A stretch of 61,164 nt of DNA, taken from Bacteroides sp. GTDB taxonomy: Bacteria > Bacteroidota > Bacteroidia > Bacteroidales > Bacteroidaceae. Positions 42,862 to 52,013 of the stretch are shown here, piece by piece. Under the pieces are notes generated by a model that worked only from the letters and a program-made list of their open reading frames with translations, ran no database searches and was not told the DNA's origin. The first letter of the stretch is position 1. The number at the start of each line of letters is the position of its first letter. The stretch is from positions 1 to 61,164 of the forward strand of contig JALCME010000026.1 of NCBI GenBank assembly GCA_022648295.1. The letters run 5' to 3'. The position numbers were made by a program, and so were the translations under genes.

Positions 42862-44915
42862 TTTTTCAGCTCCGGATAACTAATGCGGGTATGATAAATA
42901 GTCTTTAGCTTTTCCTTAAACACAGATTTTACGGTAGCAATGTCTTTAAAGGTAATGGGGCATTCTCTAAAATACCCTTCTTCTACTTGTGAATCTATGA
43001 TTTTGTCTACTATATTGTTAATGCTTTCTTCCGTATATTCCGTTAAGCTGCGTGAGGTTGCCTCCACGCCATCGGCCATCATTAGAATAGCTGTTTCTCG
43101 TGTAAACGGATTGGGTCCGGGGTAAGTGAATAATTCTTCATTCGGTTCTTCACCAGGATGTTCGTTTTTCCATGATATGTAGAAGAACTTTGTTTTTCCA
43201 CGCCCGTGATGCGTAGTGATAAATTCTTTGATGACTTTTGGTAAATTGTTCTTTTCGGCAAGTTCTACTCCGTCAGTCACATGGCTGATGATGACTTGTG
43301 AACTTTGTTCGTAACTGAGATTCTTATGTGGATTAAGACCACCTGTTTGGTTCTCTGTAAAGAATACCGGATTTTTCATCTTGCCAATATCGTGATATAG
43401 AGCTCCCGTACGTACGAGCTGGCTATTGGCACCAATGCGTATCGCTGCTTCTGCTGCAAGATTTGCTACTTGCATGGAGTGTTGGAAAGTTCCCGGAACA
43501 GTCTCTGATAACCGGCGGAGCAATGGATTGTTTATATTGGAGAGCTCTACAAGTGTTACGTTTGACGTAAATCCGAAAGTCTTTTCCAATAAGAAAAGCA
43601 ATGGGTAAGCGAATAATAAGAATATACCATTGATTGTGAAGTAAATGTACATGCTCCCATTTAACTTTGAAAGATCATTTTCCGTGATCAGTTCAAAGGC
43701 AAAATATACGGCGGCATAGGTTAAAATGACCAATATAGCCGTTTGGAATAGTTGGGAGCGTTGTGAAAGCTCACGCAAGCTGAAAATTGCAACTAAACCG
43801 GCAGAGAGTTGTAATAGAATAAATTCATGGGGATAACGTAGGCATATGGAACAAATCAAAATGGTGATTACCTGAGTTATGAATGCCGTACGTGAATCAA
43901 GGAATATCTGGATAATAATAGGAAGCATGGCGTATGGGACAATGTAAATGTTGAAAATATTATTTGTCACCATGATAGCCGTCACTACACAAAAGAACAT
44001 AATGAGCGAAAATAACAGTGCGATGCTTCCTGTGCGTTCATAGTAATCTTTGCGGAACAGTTCAATATAGAGCATAAAGCATAGCATGATGATGCCCACG
44101 AATAAGATTTGTCCCGCTAATATTAAACGTTTTTGTCCCATGGATTCACTACGTTGAATAGATTCCTTTCGTAGGCTGGAAAGGATATTATAAGTTTCCT
44201 GATTGACTATTTCACCGCGGTCAATGATCTTCTGTCCACTCAACACAATGCCGTTTGCCCATGAATAATTATCGAGTGCTTCTTTTTTGGATGTTTCTGT
44301 ACGCTGCTTATCGTACGTCAGGTTAGGGGACAGGTATTCATTGAGAGAACATTGGCGAAGTATATTTTGGGAAAAATGGACTGTATCCGCCGTGAGTAGA
44401 AAAGTATAAGCTCTTTTAATGGAAAAGAGTAGATCGGCATTTCTTTGGTGAACAATCTTTTCATCTACAAGCATAATAGCGGTAGTACTATCTTGCTTTA
44501 ATCGGTTAATATCTTCTGTAGCAACTATTCCAGCTTGATAAATTTCAGTTAATTTTTCCTGAATATGATGAAGGTAAGCTATAGGAAGAATATTATGAAG
44601 AGAAGCTTGATAGTCGGCTTTTAATTTTTCATGAGCTTTGAAAACAACATCTTTGTTTAAATCATAGAAAGGTTTGAAGGATGAAAGTATGCTGTCTTGT
44701 TCGTGTTTTACAACTTTGTCGCTTTTATAAATGGGAAAGTCGAAAGTGGCAATAAGTTGTCCGTATTTCCAGGGTTTATTAATATCAAATTGATAGTTGA
44801 ACTTGCCTTCACGTGGTAGAAAATAGACAATAACTGTGACAGTTCCTATAAAAATAAGAGCTTTGTAGAGTAAGTTTCTATATGAAAAAGCCTTTTTTGT
44901 TCTGGAAATACCCAT
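42858..44915 (-). CDS. 7TM-HD cyclic-di-AMP phosphodiesterase, PgpH-like
   Basis: 685 residues. The N-terminal membrane helix (15-33) leads to an extracytoplasmic 7TMR-HDED domain (about 40-265) and seven clustered membrane helices (about 270-470). A cytoplasmic HD domain starts near 485 and contains HSMQVANLAAEAA, the catalytic ALYHDIGK and ITTHHG. This is the layout of PgpH/YqfF, which hydrolyses c-di-AMP to pApA. The enzyme thus probably sets c-di-AMP levels, which control potassium and osmotic balance. The downstream gene overlaps by 4 bases. Confidence 0.9.
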   Translation of the reverse strand: MGISRTKKAFSYRNLLYKALIFIGTVTVIVYFLPREGKFNYQFDINKPWKYGQLIATFDFPIYKSDKVVKHEQDSILSSFKPFYDLNKDVVFKAHEKLKADYQASLHNILPIAYLHHIQEKLTEIYQAGIVATEDINRLKQDSTTAIMLVDEKIVHQRNADLLFSIKRAYTFLLTADTVHFSQNILRQCSLNEYLSPNLTYDKQRTETSKKEALDNYSWANGIVLSGQKIIDRGEIVNQETYNILSSLRKESIQRSESMGQKRLILAGQILFVGIIMLCFMLYIELFRKDYYERTGSIALLFSLIMFFCVVTAIMVTNNIFNIYIVPYAMLPIIIQIFLDSRTAFITQVITILICSICLRYPHEFILLQLSAGLVAIFSLRELSQRSQLFQTAILVILTYAAVYFAFELITENDLSKLNGSMYIYFTINGIFLLFAYPLLFLLEKTFGFTSNVTLVELSNINNPLLRRLSETVPGTFQHSMQVANLAAEAAIRIGANSQLVRTGALYHDIGKMKNPVFFTENQTGGLNPHKNLSYEQSSQVIISHVTDGVELAEKNNLPKVIKEFITTHHGRGKTKFFYISWKNEHPGEEPNEELFTYPGPNPFTRETAILMMADGVEATSRSLTEYTEESINNIVDKIIDSQVEEGYFRECPITFKDIATVKSVFKEKLKTIYHTRISYPELKK

Positions 44916-44973
44916 GTTCTTCTAATTTTTTGCGAAAAGTACAAAAAAAAACATTAGTATGGAAAAAAAGGTT

Positions 44974-44981
44974 TAATTTTG
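44974..44981 (+). promoter_or_regulatory. -7 box of the gltX promoter
   Basis: TAATTTTG matches TAnnTTTG. The -33 position is poor. On the other strand TACTTTTC (44941-44934) is a weak candidate for the divergent phosphodiesterase gene. Confidence 0.5.
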
Positions 44982-45012
44982 CCGTCTAATTATCTCATAA
45001 GTAATGCAAAAT

Positions 45013-46530
45013 ATGGCAGAAAGAAAGGTCAGAGTACGTTTTGCTCCGAGTCCTACGGGAGCGTTGCATATTGGTGGAGTACGTACAGCCTTATACAATT
45101 ATTTATTTGCCCGTCAGCATGGCGGTGACTTAATTTTTCGTATTGAAGATACAGATTCTAATCGTTTTGTTCCGGGAGCGGAAGAATATATACTAGAATC
45201 ATTTAAGTGGTTGGGAATAGAATTTGACGAGGGAGTCAGTTTCGGCGGTGAATATGGTCCTTACCGGCAGTCGGAACGTCGTGAAATATACAAGAAGTAT
45301 GTAGGGGGTTTGTTGAAATCAGGTAAGGCTTATATTGCTTTTGATACGCCTGATGAGCTGAACGCGAAACGTGAGGAAGTTTCCAACTTTCAGTATGATG
45401 CTTCTACTCGTATGCAGATGCGCAATTCACTTTCTTTATCTCCTAAAGAAGTTGATGGCTTACTGGCTGAAGGTAAACAATATGTTGTCCGTTTTAAAAT
45501 AGAGCCGAATGAGGATATTCATGTCAATGATTTGATCAGAGGAGAAGTCGTAATCAATTCTTCCATTTTGGACGATAAGGTTTTATATAAATCTGCTGAC
45601 GAACTGCCTACTTATCATTTGGCCAATATTGTAGATGATCATTTAATGGAGATATCCCATGTGATTCGTGGAGAAGAGTGGTTGCCTTCGGCTCCTTTGC
45701 ATGTATTGCTATACCGCGCTTTCGGTTGGGAAGATTCAATGCCGGCTTTTGCCCACTTGCCTTTGTTGTTGAAACCGGAGGGGAATGGGAAGCTTAGTAA
45801 ACGGGATGGTGATCGTTTAGGCTTTCCTGTATTTCCCTTGGAATGGCATGATCCGAAAACGGGAGAGGTATCTTCAGGGTATCGTGAAGCCGGTTATTTG
45901 CCTGAGGCTGTGATAAACTTTTTGGCCCTTTTAGGGTGGAACCCGGGAAATGATCAGGAAATCATGTCAATGGATGAGCTGATTAAGTTATTTAGTTTAG
46001 CACATTGCAGTAAATCGGGTGCAAAATTTGACTATAAAAAAGGAATCTGGTTCAATCATGAGTATATTATGATGAAGCCGGATGAAGAAATTGCGAAATT
46101 GTTCCTGCCCATTCTTGGAGAACACGGTGTGGAGGCCCCTTTTGATAAAGTTGTGACAGTGGTTGGCATGATGAAAAATCGTGTAAGCTTTGTCTATGAA
46201 TTATGGGATGCATGTAGTTTCTTTTTTATAGCTCCAACGGAGTATGATGAAAAAACCGTAAAGAAGCGTTGGAAAGAAGATTCTGCCAGTTGCATGGCCG
46301 AACTGATGGAAGTGCTGGAAGATATAAGTGACTTTAGCATAGAGAATCAGGAGAAAGTTGTGATGGATTGGATTGCAGCGAAAGGCTATCACACGGGTAA
46401 TATAATGAATGCTTTCCGACTCGCTTTAGTAGGTGAAGGTAAAGGACCGCATATGTTTGATATCTCATGGGTACTTGGGAAAGAAGAGACTTTGGCACGT
46501 GTGAAACGGGCGATTGACGTTTTAAAGTAA
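45013..46530 (+). CDS. gltX: Glutamyl-tRNA synthetase
   Basis: 505 residues from ATG 45013 (MAERKVRVRF); ATG 45004 would add three residues. It charges tRNA-Glu. The class I motif is HIGG in PSPTGALHIGGVRTALYN at the start, and the KMSKS loop is KLSKR in GNGKLSKRDGDRLG (about 256-269). The Rossmann core and C-terminal anticodon-binding helices are complete. A 15-20 residue insert after KLSKR (FPVFPLEWHDPKTGEVSSGY) is usual in Bacteroidetes enzymes. It is followed after 23 bp by waaA, with which it is probably cotranscribed. Confidence 0.96.
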   Translation: MAERKVRVRFAPSPTGALHIGGVRTALYNYLFARQHGGDLIFRIEDTDSNRFVPGAEEYILESFKWLGIEFDEGVSFGGEYGPYRQSERREIYKKYVGGLLKSGKAYIAFDTPDELNAKREEVSNFQYDASTRMQMRNSLSLSPKEVDGLLAEGKQYVVRFKIEPNEDIHVNDLIRGEVVINSSILDDKVLYKSADELPTYHLANIVDDHLMEISHVIRGEEWLPSAPLHVLLYRAFGWEDSMPAFAHLPLLLKPEGNGKLSKRDGDRLGFPVFPLEWHDPKTGEVSSGYREAGYLPEAVINFLALLGWNPGNDQEIMSMDELIKLFSLAHCSKSGAKFDYKKGIWFNHEYIMMKPDEEIAKLFLPILGEHGVEAPFDKVVTVVGMMKNRVSFVYELWDACSFFFIAPTEYDEKTVKKRWKEDSASCMAELMEVLEDISDFSIENQEKVVMDWIAAKGYHTGNIMNAFRLALVGEGKGPHMFDISWVLGKEETLARVKRAIDVLK

Positions 46531-46553
46531 GTTGAATCTTATACGAAGAAGGT

Positions 46554-47774
46554 ATGCTTTATGATTTAGCGATAGGTATTTATGATCTTTTGGTGCACTT
46601 GGCTGCACCTTTTAGTCGTAAACCTCGCAAGATGATGAAAGGACATTGGGTAGTATACGAATTACTCCGTCAGCAATTGGAAAAGGGAAAACGATATATT
46701 TGGTTCCATGCCGCTTCGTTAGGGGAATTTGAACAAGGGCGTCCTTTAATTGAGAAAATTCGGGCAAAGTATCCGGATTATGGGATTTTATTGACTTTTT
46801 TCTCCCCATCTGGGTATGAAGTGAGGAAGAATTATAGGGGAGCTGATGTTGTTTGTTACCTGCCTTTCGATAAAATTCGTAATGTAAAGAAGTTCTTGGA
46901 TATTGTAAATCCTTGTATGGCCTTCTTTATAAAGTATGAGTTCTGGAAAAACTATTTGGATGAGCTTCATAAGCGTCGTATCCCGGTTTATAGCGTTTCG
47001 TCAATCTTTCGTAGGGGGCAAATATTCTTTAAATGGTATGGTGGGGCTTACAGAAATGTATTGCGCGATTTTGATCATCTGTTTGTCCAAAATGAGCGTT
47101 CCAAAAGATATTTGTCGAAAATAGGCATTAATAGGGCTACCGTAGTAGGGGATACGCGGTTTGATCGTGTTTTGCAAATTCGTGAAGAAGCTAAAACTTT
47201 GCCTTTGGTGAGTCTTTTTAAAGGAACGACTATGACTTTAATTGCCGGGAGTTCGTGGCAGCCGGATGAAGACCTTTTCATTGATTATTTTAATAATCAT
47301 CCGGAGATGAAGTTGATTATAGCACCACATGTGATTGATGAAAACCATTTGGTGGAGATCATTCGTAAACTGAAGCGTCCATATGTACGTTATACCCGTG
47401 CTGATGAGAAAAATGTATGTAAAGCTGATTGTTTGATTATAGATTGTTTTGGATTACTCTCTTCTATTTACCGTTATGGTGAGATTGCTTATATAGGAGG
47501 GGGATTTGGTGTAGGTATTCATAATACCTTGGAAGCCGCGGTTTATGGAATTCCGGTTATCTTTGGTCCCAAGTATCAGAAATTTATGGAAGCCGTTCAG
47601 TTAATAGAGGCAAAAGGAGCGTTCTCTATAAAAGATAAAGAGGAACTACATACCTTACTGGATAGGATGTTTACTGATGAACTCTTCTTGCGAGAAGCCG
47701 GAACAAATGCTGGTTACTATGTTACCAGCAATGCCGGGGCTACTGATAAAGTGTTGAATATGATTAATTTCTAA
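46554..47774 (+). CDS. waaA: 3-deoxy-D-manno-octulosonic acid (Kdo) transferase
   Basis: 406 residues. It adds Kdo from CMP-Kdo to lipid A precursor at the inner membrane. An N-terminal hydrophobic anchor (about 3-20) is followed by the GT30-type N-domain with WFHAASLGEFEQGRPL (48-63, with the catalytic-site Glu), and the C-domain with YIGGGFGVGIHNTLEAAVYGIPVIFGP (about 313-339), both hallmarks of KdtA/WaaA. Its stop codon overlaps that of the convergent gene below by 3 bases. Confidence 0.95.
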   Translation: MLYDLAIGIYDLLVHLAAPFSRKPRKMMKGHWVVYELLRQQLEKGKRYIWFHAASLGEFEQGRPLIEKIRAKYPDYGILLTFFSPSGYEVRKNYRGADVVCYLPFDKIRNVKKFLDIVNPCMAFFIKYEFWKNYLDELHKRRIPVYSVSSIFRRGQIFFKWYGGAYRNVLRDFDHLFVQNERSKRYLSKIGINRATVVGDTRFDRVLQIREEAKTLPLVSLFKGTTMTLIAGSSWQPDEDLFIDYFNNHPEMKLIIAPHVIDENHLVEIIRKLKRPYVRYTRADEKNVCKADCLIIDCFGLLSSIYRYGEIAYIGGGFGVGIHNTLEAAVYGIPVIFGPKYQKFMEAVQLIEAKGAFSIKDKEELHTLLDRMFTDELFLREAGTNAGYYVTSNAGATDKVLNMINF

Positions 47775-48292
47775 TGTTCTTCCTTATACCATTGGGAATA
47801 CATTAAGTAATTACGTGCTATTTTCTGATTAAGTTCCTTAGCTTGTTCGGGGTCCACTTTCTTAATGAATTTAGCGGGGACCCCTCCCCAGATACTCCCT
47901 GGTTCGATGGTTGTATTGCTCAATACTAATGATCCGGCTGCTACAATGGCACCTTCACCTACAATTGCATGATCGAGAACTGTTGCTCCCATTCCTATTA
48001 AAGCGTAGTCTTTGATCTTGGCTCCGTGAATAGTCACATTGTGTCCTACGGAGACATGATTACCGATTTCAATGGTTGACTTTTCGTAAAGAGTGTGTAA
48101 TACGCTGCCATCTTGTATGTTTACTCCGTTTCCTATGCAAATTGAGTTCACATCTCCACGTACTACGGTATTGAACCATATGCTGCAATCACGTCCGATT
48201 TTTACATCGCCGATAATTGTTGCATTATCAGCTAAAAAACAATTCTCGCCAAATTCGGGTGTAAATCCTCTCACTGATTTTATTAGTGCCAT
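47771..48292 (-). CDS. Gamma-carbonic-anhydrase-like hexapeptide protein
   Basis: 173 residues forming a left-handed beta-helix of hexapeptide repeats (for example ATIIGDVKIGRDCSIWF). H66, H84 and H89 match the three zinc ligands of gamma-class carbonic anhydrases and YrdA/PaaY-like proteins, and R45, D47 and Q60 match the conserved core. Enzymatic activity varies in this family, so carbonic anhydrase is only likely. There is no promoter of its own that I can see, so it may be read from the aminopeptidase gene 68 bp upstream. Confidence 0.88.
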   Translation of the reverse strand: MALIKSVRGFTPEFGENCFLADNATIIGDVKIGRDCSIWFNTVVRGDVNSICIGNGVNIQDGSVLHTLYEKSTIEIGNHVSVGHNVTIHGAKIKDYALIGMGATVLDHAIVGEGAIVAAGSLVLSNTTIEPGSIWGGVPAKFIKKVDPEQAKELNQKIARNYLMYSQWYKEEH

Positions 48293-48360
48293 ATGCTTAT
48301 TCTTATTTATTAATTAATTTGTTGTACTATAGATTTTTTATGATCAGAATCTGCTTCTTT

Positions 48361-50142
48361 CTATATATTGGCTGTTGCTTCTTTCAGCCAAGTTTTTTCT
48401 TCTTTATTTAATACTGGTGATAGCTCCTTGTATACCATTTGGTGGTAATCGTTAAACCAGTTGACTTCTTCTTCTGTTAGTAAGTCTTTAATAATGCCTT
48501 TTTTGCAAATTGGACAAAGGGTTAGTGTCTCAAACTTTAAATAGCTGCCGAACATACCTTCACCGGCAGGAACAACTAAAGTTAGATTCTCTATGCGTAT
48601 CCCATGACTTCCGGCTTTATAAACTCCCGGTTCATTAGAAGTTACCATGCCTGGCTGCAGGGCGATAGGATTTTCATTCATACGTATGCTTTGGGGGCCT
48701 TCGTGAACATTTAAAAAGTGCCCTACTCCGTGCCCTGTTCCATGCAAAAAGTTCATTTTGTGTTGCCAAATCGGCATACGGGCTAGGACATCCAATTGTG
48801 TGCCACGAGTGCCGGCAGGGAATTTCGCCATAGCTAATGCTATATGTCCTTTTAAGATGAGGGTGTAGTCTGTCTTTTCTTCCTGGGTTAGCTTTCCTAA
48901 GGCGATAGTACGTGTGATATCGGTGGTCCCATCCAAATATTGTGCTCCGGAATCTAACAATAAGAATCCTTCAGCTTTTAGTCTGGCATCCGTTTCTGGA
49001 GTTGCTTCGTAGTGTACAATGGCTCCATGTGCTTTGTAGCCTGCTATTGTATCAAAACTTTCACCTTTGTATAACGCTTGTTCTGAACGGAGAGCATGCA
49101 ATTTTTTGTCTATACTCATTTCTGTCTCTGTTCCGCTAGGTACAACTTCCTCTAGCCATTTTAAAAATTTGACCAATGCAACACCGTCCCGCTTCATCGC
49201 GTGGTGTATTCCTCCTATTTCTTGTTTATTGCGAATCGCTTTTAGCAAAGCTACAGGAGAACTTTGTTGAATGATCCGGCAGTTGGGATTAATACTCGAG
49301 TAAATGGAATAGTTTGTCTTTGAGGTATCTATTAGAATGCTTTTTGTTTCCATCTGCTGTAGAAAAGGCTCAATTTCGTTATATTTATGTATAATAATTT
49401 TTGTTTTTTCTAGATAATTTGTGATGTCTGGGGTTACTTTCGAAGGTGTGATAAAGTAGTGGACGTCTTTTTCCAGTATAATAAGATAACTGATAATTAC
49501 AGGATTGCAGTGTACGTCATTTCCCCTTAGATTGAGCGTCCATGCTATTTCGTCCAGAGATGATATTAGAACCGCTTTGCTGCCGCTCTTTTCTAATTCG
49601 CTGCGTATCTCTTGGATCTTTTCAGTACAACTTTTTCCTGCATACTTTAAATCATATGCAAAAGCTGGATCTTCAGGGATTGGAGGTCTGTTTTTCCAAA
49701 CTTCATTAATGAGATCAGATACATCTTTAAGGCGTATGCCATAATGCTTTAAGTCTGCTTGCAATCTGTGAAAATGCTCTGCAGAAAACATCTTGCCATC
49801 AATCCCTACTATGTCGTTTGCGCTAAGGGAAGTTCGTAAGAATTCTGAGATAGTTGGAGTCTCTGGAAGCATTTCTTTATAGAGTTTGATTTTTGTATTT
49901 CTCAATTGCTGTTCGGCTTGTAGAAAATATCGGGAATCTGTCCAGAGTCCGGCTTGGATTAAAGTAATCACTGTCGTTCCTGCAGATCCGGTGAAGCCAG
50001 ATATCCATTCTCTGGATTTCCAATGGGGAGCTACATATTCGCTTAAGTGAGGATCTGAACTTGGAATAATAAAAGCGTGTATTGCTTTTCTCTTTAATAA
50101 AGCTTGTAGCGTTTCGACGCGTTCGTTTATACTTTGTTCCAT
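48361..50142 (-). CDS. Xaa-Pro aminopeptidase (aminopeptidase P, M24B)
   Basis: 593 residues. It removes N-terminal residues preceding proline. Two creatinase-like N-terminal domains (about 1-290, with IPSSDPHLSEYV and REWISGFTGSAGT) precede the pita-bread domain with metal ligands in LLDSGAQYLDGTTDITR, HGTGHGVGHFLNVHEGP and TSNEPGVY. An ATG 36 bases upstream (50178) is in frame, but the -7 box lies between the two, so translation should begin here (MEQSINERVETLQ), which is the usual family start. Probably cytoplasmic since no signal peptide is seen. Confidence 0.93.
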   Translation of the reverse strand: MEQSINERVETLQALLKRKAIHAFIIPSSDPHLSEYVAPHWKSREWISGFTGSAGTTVITLIQAGLWTDSRYFLQAEQQLRNTKIKLYKEMLPETPTISEFLRTSLSANDIVGIDGKMFSAEHFHRLQADLKHYGIRLKDVSDLINEVWKNRPPIPEDPAFAYDLKYAGKSCTEKIQEIRSELEKSGSKAVLISSLDEIAWTLNLRGNDVHCNPVIISYLIILEKDVHYFITPSKVTPDITNYLEKTKIIIHKYNEIEPFLQQMETKSILIDTSKTNYSIYSSINPNCRIIQQSSPVALLKAIRNKQEIGGIHHAMKRDGVALVKFLKWLEEVVPSGTETEMSIDKKLHALRSEQALYKGESFDTIAGYKAHGAIVHYEATPETDARLKAEGFLLLDSGAQYLDGTTDITRTIALGKLTQEEKTDYTLILKGHIALAMAKFPAGTRGTQLDVLARMPIWQHKMNFLHGTGHGVGHFLNVHEGPQSIRMNENPIALQPGMVTSNEPGVYKAGSHGIRIENLTLVVPAGEGMFGSYLKFETLTLCPICKKGIIKDLLTEEEVNWFNDYHQMVYKELSPVLNKEEKTWLKEATANI

Positions 50143-50165
50143 TTGATATGATTTTATTTGGTTTT

Positions 50166-50173
50166 CAAAGATA
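50166..50173 (-). promoter_or_regulatory. -7 box of the aminopeptidase promoter
   Basis: On the minus strand TATCTTTG matches TAnnTTTG, 24 bases before ATG 50142. It falls downstream of the alternative ATG 50178 and so rules it out as the main start. Confidence 0.55.
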
Positions 50174-50267
50174 CTCACTTTTTTCTAATATCGCCGTTTG
50201 CGGAAGTATTTGTCCCCTGCGAACTTTATTGCATGTATTTGTGTGATGTCGTTTTTTTATTAAAAGT

Positions 50268-50298
50268 TTTGTGAATAAAGAAAGTATGTGTAATTTTG
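50268..50298 (+). promoter_or_regulatory. Promoter of the rpsU operon
   Basis: TTTG (50268-50271) and TAATTTTG (50291-50298) are separated by 19 bases, a full consensus match. The leader is about 48 bases. Confidence 0.8.
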
Positions 50299-50350
50299 CG
50301 GCTCAATTTGATGAATATTTTAAAACCATTAATATTTAATTAAAAACAAA

Positions 50351-50542
50351 ATGATTGTAGTACCAGTAAAAGAAGGCGAAAACATTGAAAAAGCGCTGAA
50401 GAAATTTAAAAGAAAATTTGAAAAGACAGGTATCGTTAAAGAGTTAAGGAGTAGACAACAGTTTGATAAACCATCTGTGGTTAAAAGACTTAAAAGAGAA
50501 CATGCCGTTTACGTTCAAAAACTTCAGCAAGTAGAAGATTAA
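50351..50542 (+). CDS. rpsU: Ribosomal protein bS21
   Basis: 63 residues, very basic. MIVVPVKEGENIEKALKKFK and the following RKFEKTGIVKELRSRQQF are the bS21 signature. bS21 sits near the 3' end of 16S rRNA and influences start-site recognition, which in Bacteroides relies little on Shine-Dalgarno pairing. It is followed by a recombinase and HPF genes, probably in one transcript. Confidence 0.96.
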   Translation: MIVVPVKEGENIEKALKKFKRKFEKTGIVKELRSRQQFDKPSVVKRLKREHAVYVQKLQQVED

Positions 50543-50616
50543 TTATTCGTAAATTCCTTTGAGTTATTGAATTCTTTTTCATATATTCGTTGCACGAATC
50601 TTATTGATGTAGCGGT

Positions 50617-51501
50617 ATGTGGTTAACAGATTCTTTTCTCGATTATCTTCGATATGAGCGGAATTATTCCGAAGAAACGATAAAAGCTTATCGGAATGAT
50701 ATTTGTCAGTTTGAACTCTTTTCCAAAGAGGAAGGAGGAGAATTGGCTTTGTCTGATGTTTCGACGGATTTAATTCGGGAGTGGATTGTTTCCCTTATGG
50801 AGAAAGGCTATACTTCCACCTCTATTAATCGGAAATTAAGTTCTCTTAGATCTTTCTATAAGTATCTTTTGCGAAAAGGAGAAGTTGATGTAGATCCTTT
50901 ACGAAAGATCATACCTCCCAAGAATAAAAAAAAGTTGCCTTCGTTTTTGAGAGAAAATGAAATGGATAAACTATTGGATGAAACATATTTTGGTGAAGGT
51001 TTTAAAGGATGTCGTGACCGTGTGATTATTAGTGTGTTCTATGCTACGGGTATGCGGCTTTCTGAATTGATCGGACTGAATGATGAAGATGTTGACTTTT
51101 CTGTTTCACTTATTAAGGTTACGGGAAAACGGAATAAGCAGCGTTTAATTCCATTTGGAGAAGAACTTAAAAATGTGATGATGGAGTATCGTGAATTGCG
51201 AAATAAAGAAATTTTGATGCAGTCTTCTGCTTTCTTTGTTCGTGAAACAGGTGAGCGGCTTTCGCGTATTATTGTGGAAAGACTTGTAAAACGGCACTTA
51301 TCGAAGGTTGTAACTTTAAAAAAACGTTCTCCTCATGTGTTGAGACATACTTTTGCTACGACAATGTTGAATCATGACGCAACCCTTGGGGCTATTAAAG
51401 AGCTATTGGGGCATGAAAGTTTAACGACTACAGAAGTCTACACACATACGACTTTTGAAGAACTTAAAAAAGTGTATAACTCGGCTCATCCTCGAGCCTA
51501 A
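50617..51501 (+). CDS. xerC: XerC-type tyrosine recombinase
   Basis: 294 residues. It has a SAM-like core-binding N-domain (1-90, YERNYSEETIKAYRNDI) and a catalytic domain with R147, H240-x-x-R243, H266 and the nucleophile Y275. The size and lack of extensions fit a chromosome-dimer resolvase of the XerC/XerD type rather than a phage or transposon integrase. Its place between rpsU and hpf is stable housekeeping context. XerC versus XerD cannot be settled from this window. Confidence 0.88.
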   Translation: MWLTDSFLDYLRYERNYSEETIKAYRNDICQFELFSKEEGGELALSDVSTDLIREWIVSLMEKGYTSTSINRKLSSLRSFYKYLLRKGEVDVDPLRKIIPPKNKKKLPSFLRENEMDKLLDETYFGEGFKGCRDRVIISVFYATGMRLSELIGLNDEDVDFSVSLIKVTGKRNKQRLIPFGEELKNVMMEYRELRNKEILMQSSAFFVRETGERLSRIIVERLVKRHLSKVVTLKKRSPHVLRHTFATTMLNHDATLGAIKELLGHESLTTTEVYTHTTFEELKKVYNSAHPRA

Positions 51502-51518
51502 ATGATGGAGGCAATTTT

Positions 51519-51818
51519 ATGGAAGTAAGAATTCAATCAATTCATTTTGATGCATCAGAGCAATTACAGTCTTTTATTCAAAAAAAGGCTGTCAAGTTAG
51601 AAAAGTTTTACGATGATATAAAGAAAGTGGATGTTTCGTTAAAAGTGGTGAAGCCGGAGACTGCAACAAACAAGGAGGCGGGAGTAAAAGTGATAATCCC
51701 TAATGGGGAACTTTATGCTAGTAAGGTTTGCGATACATTTGAAGAGGCTGTTGATTTGAGTTTAGAGGCTTTGGAGAAGCAGTTGGTAAAGTACAAAGAG
51801 AAACAACGCAATAAATAA
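51519..51818 (+). CDS. hpf: Ribosome hibernation promoting factor, short form
   Basis: 99 residues of the HPF/RaiA fold (VRIQSIHFDASEQLQSFIQKK, then DVSLKVV). It binds the 30S decoding centre in slow growth and blocks translation. It lacks the C-terminal dimerisation domain of long HPF. It starts 17 bp after the recombinase stop and is the last gene before the tRNA-tuf operon. Confidence 0.92.
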   Translation: MEVRIQSIHFDASEQLQSFIQKKAVKLEKFYDDIKKVDVSLKVVKPETATNKEAGVKVIIPNGELYASKVCDTFEEAVDLSLEALEKQLVKYKEKQRNK

Positions 51819-51831
51819 AAATCGCTAAAAT

Positions 51832-51862
51832 TTTGCGGGATAGAAATAAATGTCTAAATTTG
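51832..51862 (+). promoter_or_regulatory. Promoter of the tRNA-tuf operon
   Basis: TTTG (51832-51835) and TAAATTTG (51855-51862) are separated by exactly 19 bases. The expected start near 51867 lies inside the hairpin at 51862-51897. Confidence 0.82.
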
Positions 51863-51904
51863 CAGCCGTTTCGCTCGCGATGGAACGTTACGGTTGCTTT
51901 TTTT
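51862..51904 (+). terminator. Terminator of the rpsU-xerC-hpf operon
   Basis: GCAGCCGT (51862-51869) pairs with ACGGTTGC (51890-51897) with one G-T pair, followed by seven T. The left arm overlaps the -7 box and start site of the tRNA-tuf promoter, so RNA from the upstream operon carries the whole hairpin and RNA from the tRNA promoter does not. Confidence 0.65.
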
Positions 51905-51911
51905 GAGTATT

Positions 51912-51985
51912 GCCTCTTTAGCTCAGCTGGCCAGAGCACGTGATTTGTAATCTCGGGGTCGTTGGTTCGAATCCGACAAGAGGCT
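51912..51985 (+). tRNA. tRNA-Thr (anticodon TGT)
   Basis: Acceptor GCCTCTT pairs with AAGAGGC. The anticodon loop is TTTGTAA, giving TGT, the T-loop is TTCGAAT, and the discriminator is T51985. CCA is not encoded. Confidence 0.95.
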
Positions 51986-52013
51986 CAAAGGGAAACTTTG
52001 TATAAAGGTGTGG

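Noticed and set aside
50617..51501. Phage or transposon integrase
   Set aside because: Although a tyrosine recombinase, its size, lack of extra domains and housekeeping context between rpsU and hpf fit XerC. No mobile element surrounds it, and it is 13 kb from the tRNA-Ser repeats.
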